This document shows, in pieces, positions 1 to 5,829 of a stretch of 14,581 nucleotides of DNA. The stretch's first letter is position 1; every line of letters starts with the position of its first letter. The DNA is taken from the NCBI GenBank assembly GCA_038247555.1, contig JBBRUT010000086.1:1-14581 (forward strand), in the 5' to 3' direction. The DNA comes from JAHBXL01 sp038247555. Lineage in GTDB: Bacteria > Planctomycetota > Phycisphaerae > Phycisphaerales > UBA1924. The position numbers and the translations under genes are program-made. The notes beneath the pieces are model-generated. The model was given only the letters and a program-made list of their open reading frames with translations. It searched no databases and was not told the DNA's origin.

Positions 1-530
1 AGCAGAATGCCGGCCGGGAGGCCATCGCGTGGAATGAACAGGCCAGACGCCGCGAGCGTCATTGGCTCGGTCGCCGTGGCGATCGACGTGACCTTCGCGG
101 TCACGAAGACCTCCGCGCCAAGCGCCAAGCCAGAGCGGCCCTTGACGGAGTAGGTGAACGGCTTTCCGCTGGAATCCACAAGCTGAACGACCGCCAGATT
201 CTGCGGCTTCAGCGGGGACGCGGGGAGCGTCGCGCCGCCGGATTCCCGCATGAGGACCGCCGCGGCGGCATCATCGACGAGTGTGAACTCGGCTCGGCCG
301 TCGGTGAAGGCACTGTCTGTGGTGGCGACGCGGCCACGTACCGTGATTGTGTCACCGAGATTCGCGGTAGTGGTTGCCGCGGCCAGCTCCTTCGCACCTG
401 CGGGGATGGCCTTGAGGCGGTGCGAGTCAGGAAGATCCTGTGCGAGTACGCGCGACGGCGAAAGCGTCAACGCGAGCATTGCGAGCAGAGCGACCAGGAA
501 TGGACGGGAGAGAACATGTGTGTGCTGCAT
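1..530 (-). CDS. Exported protein of unrecognised family, possible OB-like beta domain (partial, C-terminus off the left edge)
   Basis: The reading frame is open from an ATG at 530 to the left edge, giving 176 codons without a stop. A good Shine-Dalgarno GGAG lies 7 bases upstream of the ATG. The N-terminus is a clear signal peptide: a short polar start, a Leu/Ala-rich core and an SRVLAQ cleavage region near residue 30. The mature part shows alternating beta-type stretches (GDTITVRGRV, GRAEFTLVD, LAVVQLVDSSGKPF, LGAEVFVTAKV) that resemble an OB-fold or small beta-barrel; that fold is an inference. From memory only, it recalls exported planctomycete proteins carrying a Cys-rich CPTPWDYCC-like segment after the 'GRAEFTLVD' strand. 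No such cysteines are present here. It is the last visible gene of the exporter operon, 57 bases after the second permease, so it may be a periplasmic accessory. Function unknown. Confidence 0.75.
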   Translation of the reverse strand, partial: MQHTHVLSRPFLVALLAMLALTLSPSRVLAQDLPDSHRLKAIPAGAKELAAATTTANLGDTITVRGRVATTDSAFTDGRAEFTLVDDAAAAVLMRESGGATLPASPLKPQNLAVVQLVDSSGKPFTYSVKGRSGLALGAEVFVTAKVTSIATATEPMTLAASGLFIPRDGLPAGIL

Positions 531-550
531 GGCAAACTCCGGAAGTGGGC

Positions 551-575
551 GGCGTTCGGGCTGGTGGCCCGCGCC
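551..575 (-). other. Intercistronic hairpin between second permease and exported protein
   Basis: GGCG (551-554) and CGGGC (557-561) pair with GCCCG (567-571) and CGCC (572-575). This leaves a two-base TT bulge and a 5-base TGGTG loop. It fills much of the 57-base gap between the permease stop (588) and the next start (530). There is no U-run, so it is more likely an RNA-processing or stability element, or a weak attenuator, than a full terminator. It was seen by eye and no folding energy was computed. Confidence 0.35.
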
Positions 576-587
576 GAAGGTGAACGG

Positions 588-1760
588 TTATACCGCCTTG
601 AGCGCGGTCGGGATGGGCATTCGCAGGCACCGCCAGGCGGGCGGGAGCGCGCCGACCAGGCCCAGGGCGATCCCGGAACACAGGCCGATCAGAACAACGG
701 TGGTATCAACAACGAGCGCGAATGCGCCGGCAGAGAACCGCACGCCGAGCCCGTCGAGCAGTAGCACGCCCGTCACGCACGCGCCGAGAGCGCCCGCGGC
801 GGTCGCAAGGCTCGACTCCTGCACTAGCGAAGTGATAATCGCGCCGCGGCGATAGCCGAGCGACTGCAGCGTCCCCAGTTCCCGCACACGCGAGGCAAAC
901 GCCGCGTACATGGTGTTCAGTCCGCCGAACAGTCCGCCCAGCGCGATGAGCGAGGCGGTGACCCAGGCGACAGCGCGGATCGGGGCGAAGAACGCCGAGA
1001 GCTGGTCGTAGTACTCGCGCTCCGGCATTGTTGTGAGCTCAAGGTCTGGCCGCATGAGGGCAAACGCGGCGATGTCCGCAAACTCTGCTTCTGACGGGTC
1101 GATGGTCAACACGACGCACGAAACCGTGTCGCGCTTTGTCGCGGTCATGAGGTCTGTCAGTGGCGCCCAGATCTCTGAATCCAGCACCGAGCCCGGTGCA
1201 GCGAAGCGCCCCACGACCGTCCACGGCCGGCCTTCGATTCGTAGTGTGGCACCGACGGCAAGATCGCTATCGCTCAGGCCGATAGTCTTCGCGGCCATAC
1301 GCCCGACGATGATCTCATCGACGCCGTTCCGCGGCAGGCGACCCTCGATGAGCGAGACGTTGCTGTGAACGAGTGTCGCCGCGGGCGTAACGCCGCGGAG
1401 CAGTGCGTGGCCGCGATGCGTTTCGTCCGTTCCAGCTTGAACCGGAAGCATCACATGGATCTCGGGAGAGATGTACGCCTGTCCCGCGTGCGATCGAATC
1501 CCGGAGACCGAAGCCTCGATGAGGGACGCAGCGGCCGCGCTGATCTCCGACCGCTCCACACTCTCCTCGCTGCCAATGCCCAGAATCAGCACATTGTGCT
1601 CGTCACCCGTGGAGCGCAGTGCGCGGTCCATCCCGCGGACAAACCCGCCCGCGGCGATGACCAGCAGCACCACCAGTGCGCTGCCGAAGACCGACAGCGC
1701 GAGCCGGATGCGCGAGCGGCCAAGGTTGCGAACGGCGTAATCAAGTGGAAGCAGTCGCAC
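588..1760 (-). CDS. FtsX-type ABC transporter permease (second permease of the exporter)
   Basis: This is an inner-membrane permease of the MacB/FtsX family, 390 residues. The layout is typical: one N-terminal membrane helix at about residues 20-40, a large extracytoplasmic domain of about 200 residues, then three C-terminal helices. The FtsX core signature 'RVRELGTLQSLGYRRGAI' follows the second helix. The start is a GTG at 1760, supported by a strong GAGGAG 9 bases upstream (1770-1775) that overlaps the stop of the preceding permease gene. The gap between the two genes is 13 bases, so they are almost certainly co-transcribed. It is clearly different in sequence from the first permease, so the pair probably forms a heterodimer served by the single ATPase encoded upstream. 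That assembly is inferred from context. The substrate is unknown. Confidence 0.9.
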   Translation of the reverse strand: MRLLPLDYAVRNLGRSRIRLALSVFGSALVVLLVIAAGGFVRGMDRALRSTGDEHNVLILGIGSEESVERSEISAAAASLIEASVSGIRSHAGQAYISPEIHVMLPVQAGTDETHRGHALLRGVTPAATLVHSNVSLIEGRLPRNGVDEIIVGRMAAKTIGLSDSDLAVGATLRIEGRPWTVVGRFAAPGSVLDSEIWAPLTDLMTATKRDTVSCVVLTIDPSEAEFADIAAFALMRPDLELTTMPEREYYDQLSAFFAPIRAVAWVTASLIALGGLFGGLNTMYAAFASRVRELGTLQSLGYRRGAIITSLVQESSLATAAGALGACVTGVLLLDGLGVRFSAGAFALVVDTTVVLIGLCSGIALGLVGALPPAWRCLRMPIPTALKAV

Positions 1761-1769
1761 GGATCGTCA

Positions 1770-1775
1770 CTCCTC
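1770..1775 (-). promoter_or_regulatory. Strong Shine-Dalgarno deciding a GTG start
   Basis: GAGGAG on the minus strand sits 9 bases before the GTG at 1760 and overlaps the TGA stop of the upstream permease (1774-1776). It fixes the GTG as the start of the second permease and suggests translational coupling. Confidence 0.7.
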
Positions 1776-2928
1776 AGACGGCGCGGAAGCTCTGGGCGAT
1801 CTCGCGCCGTCCCGCCTGCACCGCGGGCACAAGCCCCGCAACAACTCCAACACCCGCAGCGATCGCGAGGCCCACGAGGCTCGTGCCAACGTCGGGCGAG
1901 ACGTGGATGCTCAGGCCCTCGGTGGAGAGGCTGAACCGGCCCCACGCCAGGAACGCGGCCGCAAACGCAGTGCCGGCGACTCCGCCGAGCACACCCAGAA
2001 CAATTCCCTCAGCGATGATCATTCGGGCGATGAGCCCGCCGCGGAACCCGAGCGTCTGGAGTACCGCATGCTCCTTCACACGATCCTGCACGCCGAGCAC
2101 GATGGCATTCGCCACCAGCGCGAGCACCGCCGCGAGGCATCCCCACCCCAGGTACCGCGCAAACCCGACAATCTCGACGACATCGGCACCGACCTGCGCG
2201 ACAAACGCTTTTTCCGGACGCGTTGTCGTCGGGTCTTGGTCCGTCCGAAACAACTCGTCGATAGCGGCGGCGGTGTCTCGTAGCTTCGCCGGGTCGTCCA
2301 CTCGCACATTGAACTGTGTGACGACTCCGAGGCCTGCGCCCGATGCAGTCGCCTGCTGCAGGAAAGGAAGATGCACATATGCGACATTTTGATCCTGCGG
2401 CTCATCGGAGGCGATGATCCCGGCGACAGAGACCGTTACGCCCGCGGCATCAAACGACATGCCGGGGGTGAGTCGTCGTCGCTCGGCCATGCGCTGGCCG
2501 ATGAGCGCAGAATCTGACCGCTTGTGCCAGTCTTCGAGTGAGCCAGCGAGGATCCGCCACTTTGCAGCCATGGGCGCAACATCATCTGCTGGCACGCCGC
2601 GAAACGTCACCACATCCAGACTCGCGCGGCAGTTGTTCACTACGACTTTCATGGGTGTGACCGAGGCCACACCGGGCAATCGTGCGATGCGCGGTGCGTA
2701 GCTTTCGGGCAGCCGACTCGTCGCGGGACAGAAGCGGTTCTCGCGGTACACGATCAGCGTCGTGTCACCCGCGGTGACTTCCGTCGCCTGACGCACTCCA
2801 TGTTGCAGTGACTGCACCGTGATGAACAGGAACATGGCGACGGCCACACCAGCCGCGGTCAGAATCGTGCGAGTCCGGTGGCGGATGACTTGTCGCAGCA
2901 CGGTAGGGATCAGACGCAGTGCGATCAT
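1774..2928 (-). CDS. FtsX-type ABC transporter permease (first permease of the exporter)
   Basis: This is an inner-membrane permease of the MacB/LolC/FtsX group, 384 residues from the ATG at 2928. One helix lies at about residues 21-40. A periplasmic domain of about 210 residues follows, then three helices at about 262-282, 303-328 and 350-370. The FtsX signature 'RVKEHAVLQTLGFRGGLI' is at about 283-300. The frame stays open upstream to 3018, but the extra 30 residues are Arg/Pro-rich and lie inside the ATPase gene. The ATG at 2928 overlaps the ATPase stop as ATGA and has AGGAG 7 bases upstream, so it is the better start. The extracytoplasmic domain has two cysteines (about residues 67 and 100), which could form a disulfide. 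It lies between the ATPase and the second permease in a tight operon. Confidence 0.92.
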   Translation of the reverse strand: MIALRLIPTVLRQVIRHRTRTILTAAGVAVAMFLFITVQSLQHGVRQATEVTAGDTTLIVYRENRFCPATSRLPESYAPRIARLPGVASVTPMKVVVNNCRASLDVVTFRGVPADDVAPMAAKWRILAGSLEDWHKRSDSALIGQRMAERRRLTPGMSFDAAGVTVSVAGIIASDEPQDQNVAYVHLPFLQQATASGAGLGVVTQFNVRVDDPAKLRDTAAAIDELFRTDQDPTTTRPEKAFVAQVGADVVEIVGFARYLGWGCLAAVLALVANAIVLGVQDRVKEHAVLQTLGFRGGLIARMIIAEGIVLGVLGGVAGTAFAAAFLAWGRFSLSTEGLSIHVSPDVGTSLVGLAIAAGVGVVAGLVPAVQAGRREIAQSFRAV

Positions 2929-3641
2929 GCCGCGGCTCCTTCCATCAGGCCGAGTCGGCCGGGCTCGACGAGCTGGCCCTTTTCTAAATGCAGGGTGCGA
3001 CGCGCGCGGTCGGCGCACCGGGCATCATGCGTGACCATTACAAGAGTCTTGCCGAGTTCCTCGCACAGTCGGGTGAGCAGGTCCATGATCGCGACCGCCG
3101 AGCTGGCATCCAGATCGCCCGTGGGCTCATCGGCGACGATGATCCGCGGGTCCGTGACGATCGCTCGGGCGATGGCGACGCGTTGTTCCTGCCCGCCGGA
3201 GAGCTGGCGCGGGTAGTGATCGTGTCGATCGGCGATTCCGACGAGCTGCAGCGCGGTCGAGACGCGTTCGTGGCGGTCGCGTCGGCTCATGCGGTGCAGC
3301 AGCAGCGGCAGTTCAACATTCTCGTACGCCGTGAGCACGGGCACAAGGTTGTAGAGCTGGAAGATGTACCCCACGTTGTCGCTGCGCCAATCCGCCAGCC
3401 GCGAGCGGGAGAGCTTCGCGATGTCCTGCCCGCCGATCCGCAGCTCGCCCCCGGTGGGCGAGTCGATTCCCGCAATCAGGTTGAGAAGCGTGGTCTTGCC
3501 GCTGCCAGAGGGTCCCATCAGCGCCAGGAAGTCGCCCGCGTTCACATCGAGGTCGAGCTTCTGCAGCGGCGTGATGGTCGAGTCGCCCTTGCGGTAGGAC
3601 TTGGTCAGGCCGCGGCATTGAATCAGCAGGTTGGTGGTCAT
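2925..3641 (-). CDS. ABC transporter ATP-binding protein, MacB/LolD type
   Basis: This cytoplasmic ATPase of 238 residues powers the exporter. All nucleotide-binding motifs are intact: Walker A GPSGSGKT (43-50), Q-loop Gln in YIFQ (95), signature LSGGQ (147-151), Walker B IIVADE (167-172) followed by the D-loop GDLD, and the switch His in VTHD (205). The sequence around these motifs ('LIAGIDSPTGGEL', 'YNLVPVLTAYENVELPLLL') is characteristic of the LolD/MacB/FtsE group, which works with FtsX-type permeases. The ATG at 3641 overlaps the adaptor-gene stop as ATGA and has AGGAG 9 bases upstream. Its own stop overlaps the first permease start the same way. It is a stand-alone ATPase, unlike MacB, where ATPase and permease are fused. 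Confidence 0.95.
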   Translation of the reverse strand: MTTNLLIQCRGLTKSYRKGDSTITPLQKLDLDVNAGDFLALMGPSGSGKTTLLNLIAGIDSPTGGELRIGGQDIAKLSRSRLADWRSDNVGYIFQLYNLVPVLTAYENVELPLLLHRMSRRDRHERVSTALQLVGIADRHDHYPRQLSGGQEQRVAIARAIVTDPRIIVADEPTGDLDASSAVAIMDLLTRLCEELGKTLVMVTHDARCADRARRTLHLEKGQLVEPGRLGLMEGAAA

Positions 3642-5119
3642 GGCTGATCTCCTTGGTCCATAGTCTTCTCTCCAAGCACTCGAACCCGACTGCCTTCGGC
3701 CAGCGCCGCGGGAGGATCGACAATCGCACGGTCTGTCGGCGATGCGCCGCTCAGGATCTCGATGAATCCGTCATCATGGGCTTGGCCAAGTGTGAGCGCT
3801 CGTCGCGTTGCGATTGCGCCGCGGCGAGGGTCCTGCATCACAAACCATGCGGACGCTTCGCGGTCCTTCCGGTCGAGAAGTGCGTTCAACGACAGAAGCA
3901 GAACCAAATCTCCCCGTCCTTCTGCGATTGAGTCTGTCGATATGTTTGCTTCGCCGGCGCCGCTACCTGAGAGCAACCGCACGCGGACCAGCATTTCGGG
4001 TTTGAGCGCCGCATCTGGGTTCTCGATCGATACTTTGAATTGCACGGTGTTCCGCTGGATGTTGGCTTCGTGCACAACACGCGTCACCGTGCCGCGGAAC
4101 GTGTTGTCGGGGAGTGTCTCGGCCACGATCGTCGCGGCGGTGCCGATGCTCACTTTCGCGGCATCGGCCAGCGGCACATCGACCCGCACCTGGAGGTGCG
4201 CCGGGTCATAGATCCGCGCGATGCCTGCCTCGCGAGCTTCACCGAGACCGGGGCCAGCCATCATCATTCGTGTGCCGGGCTCGATCGAGCGCGACAGCAC
4301 GACGCCTGCAACAGGAGAACGGATCTCGGTCCGAGCCAACGCGAGCCGGGCTTGATCCAAAGCAACCGCTTGAACACGTTCAGCCGCCTGTATTGCCGAG
4401 ACTTCGGCCGCAGCCGCTTGGACATCAGCCTCCATGGCGCGAAGCCGCAACGCCAGCCTCGCGTAGGTGGCACCTGCGATCGTGCCGTCCTGCGCGAGTT
4501 CGCGCTTGCGTTCGAGTTCGTCTCGTACCTCCGCCGCGCGGGCCTCCGCGGCGTTGTGTTCGGCCTCGGCGCGTCGGGTTGCGGCAGTTCGCTCAGCCAG
4601 TTCGGCTTCAGAAAGGCGGACGGCGAGTATCGCGTCATCGTCGATTAGCTTCGCGAGGACTTCGCCGGCGGCGACGGTCTGCCCCTCCAATGCGAAGACT
4701 TCCTTCACGACGCCGTCAGTCAGCGCGGGGACGACGATCGCATATGGTGCGGGCTCGATCCAGCCCGGAGCCTGCACCAGCATGGTTTGCTGCGAAGGAG
4801 CGGGCGAGGCGGAGGTGTCGCCGGTCGCGCCATCGCTTGACTCGGCAGCGCGAGCTTTCGCGATCACCGGCACTACGTAAACGTCAACTGCGGGCCAGAG
4901 CGCATCGCGAGCGGACCACGCAAGCACCGCCGCAGCGGCCAGCATGATCGCCGCCGGCAGCACGATGCGCGTACCCCAGCGGAATCGCGGCCGCGGAACA
5001 GTAACGGTGTCAGCAGCAAAGCTGTTTGCCCGGCGTGAAAGCGCGCCAAGGCCGGGAGAGCCGGACATGATGGGTCTCGATGGTGAAAAGGGCCGCGCTT
5101 TGGCGGCAGGAATCGACAC
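3638..5119 (-). CDS. Membrane-fusion (periplasmic adaptor) protein, HlyD/MacA/DevB type
   Basis: This adaptor would link an inner-membrane ABC exporter to an outer-membrane channel. It is 493 residues from a GTG at 5119. A single N-terminal membrane helix lies at about 51-70. The first half of a lipoyl domain is at about 127-160 (VPALTDGVVKEVFALEGQ). A long Ala/Glu/Arg-rich alpha-helical hairpin spans about 165-262. The second lipoyl half is at about 264-285 (TEIRSPVAGVVLSRSIEPGT), and a beta-barrel/membrane-proximal region follows from about 305. The GTG has only a weak G-rich site upstream. An ATG at 5068 (residue 18) is an equally possible start and gives 476 residues. The gene lies 48 bases after the cysteine-rich gene, and its stop overlaps the ATPase start. 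Adaptors of this family usually need a TolC-like partner, which is not seen here. Confidence 0.9.
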   Translation of the reverse strand: MSIPAAKARPFSPSRPIMSGSPGLGALSRRANSFAADTVTVPRPRFRWGTRIVLPAAIMLAAAAVLAWSARDALWPAVDVYVVPVIAKARAAESSDGATGDTSASPAPSQQTMLVQAPGWIEPAPYAIVVPALTDGVVKEVFALEGQTVAAGEVLAKLIDDDAILAVRLSEAELAERTAATRRAEAEHNAAEARAAEVRDELERKRELAQDGTIAGATYARLALRLRAMEADVQAAAAEVSAIQAAERVQAVALDQARLALARTEIRSPVAGVVLSRSIEPGTRMMMAGPGLGEAREAGIARIYDPAHLQVRVDVPLADAAKVSIGTAATIVAETLPDNTFRGTVTRVVHEANIQRNTVQFKVSIENPDAALKPEMLVRVRLLSGSGAGEANISTDSIAEGRGDLVLLLSLNALLDRKDREASAWFVMQDPRRGAIATRRALTLGQAHDDGFIEILSGASPTDRAIVDPPAALAEGSRVRVLGEKTMDQGDQP

Positions 5120-5167
5120 ATACCCACCCTGCGTGGCGGCACGCTGGGGGCAGGACGAGTCGAATCG

Positions 5168-5653
5168 CTACACCACGAGAATGACGGTGCCGACGAGGCC
5201 GCGAGATCGGGGCGGCGGCGAGTCATTCGGCGGTCGCTCTCGATGTACGCTTTGAGCAAGCGTCAGCGTGAGCCATCGAGCATCGAGCGGGTAGGGCACG
5301 CACAGCGATGCATACGGCAGGTCATCGATGCCAGACACGGCGCGCTGAGGGGGAACCTTGGCCGTGAGACCGATATGCAGGCAGCATGCGGGTTCGCGGC
5401 ACGGTCCTTCAAACTCTTGCTCGCTCGACAGCAGGGCCTCACAACAATCCTCAGCGGCCGCCTCCTCAACACAATCCTCGCTAAAGCAATCAGACGAGCA
5501 GCAGTCCGCTTGGGGCGCGAGCGTTGCCCTAGCCGGGAACCAGCCCATGAGCGATCGGACGCACACTGGGGCACCCGTCGGGAGGCACGCGCAGAACACC
5601 TGCGCGGCAACGCACACAATGACCGCAAGCAATGTCCCGGATGATCGATTCAT
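5168..5653 (-). CDS. Small exported cysteine-rich protein at the head of the exporter operon
   Basis: The family is not recognised. The protein has 161 residues from an ATG at 5653. A signal peptide covers about residues 1-28 and itself contains Cys14, 21 and 23. No canonical lipobox is present. The mature part has eleven more cysteines: 31, the dense block 51, 52, 56, 61, 70, 71, 85, 90, 91 (with His93), and 118. Pairs and acidic spacing (ADCC..DC...DC, EDCC, PACCLH) suggest metal binding or multiple disulfides. The C-terminal tail is Pro/Arg-rich and then hydrophobic (GLVGTVILVV). No clear Shine-Dalgarno precedes the ATG. A TATACT sequence lies just upstream (about 5664-5669), but no good -35 element was found. 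The layout, with a short exported protein before an efflux operon, recalls CopL/DUF2946-like metal genes. That comparison is from memory and weak. Confidence 0.72.
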   Translation of the reverse strand: MNRSSGTLLAVIVCVAAQVFCACLPTGAPVCVRSLMGWFPARATLAPQADCCSSDCFSEDCVEEAAAEDCCEALLSSEQEFEGPCREPACCLHIGLTAKVPPQRAVSGIDDLPYASLCVPYPLDARWLTLTLAQSVHRERPPNDSPPPRSRGLVGTVILVV

Positions 5654-5829
5654 GTTCGTGAGAAGTATAGACGAGGAAGGAGGCTCGCACGGGGTGTTAT
5701 CGGCAGACCCCTCTTCGGGCTGCAGTTCATTCCGGATACGGCTTCCGCGGGCTGAAACGCGATTTGCCCCTCAGCGAGCGGCACAATGGCCCCGCATGGG
5801 TCCAGGATGACTCCTACCTTCCCCCCTCA
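5654..5829. promoter_or_regulatory. Divergent intergenic region between exporter operon and ABC-F gene
   Basis: These 176 bases separate two divergent transcription units and must hold promoters for both. On the minus strand TATACT at 5664-5669 could be a -10 element for the exporter operon, but no TTGACA-like -35 stands at the expected distance. On the plus strand no convincing promoter pair was found. No clear operator palindrome was seen. Confidence 0.4.

Noticed and set aside
1676..2392. 238-codon plus-strand frame across the permease genes
   Set aside because: It is a shadow of two FtsX permeases that are linked by ribosome sites and stop/start overlap on the minus strand. The product is low-complexity Arg/Ser/Thr.
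5764..5829. TTG start adding 22 residues to the ABC-F protein
   Set aside because: The family begins at the ATG at 5830. The added residues are not conserved in character and there is no better ribosome site.
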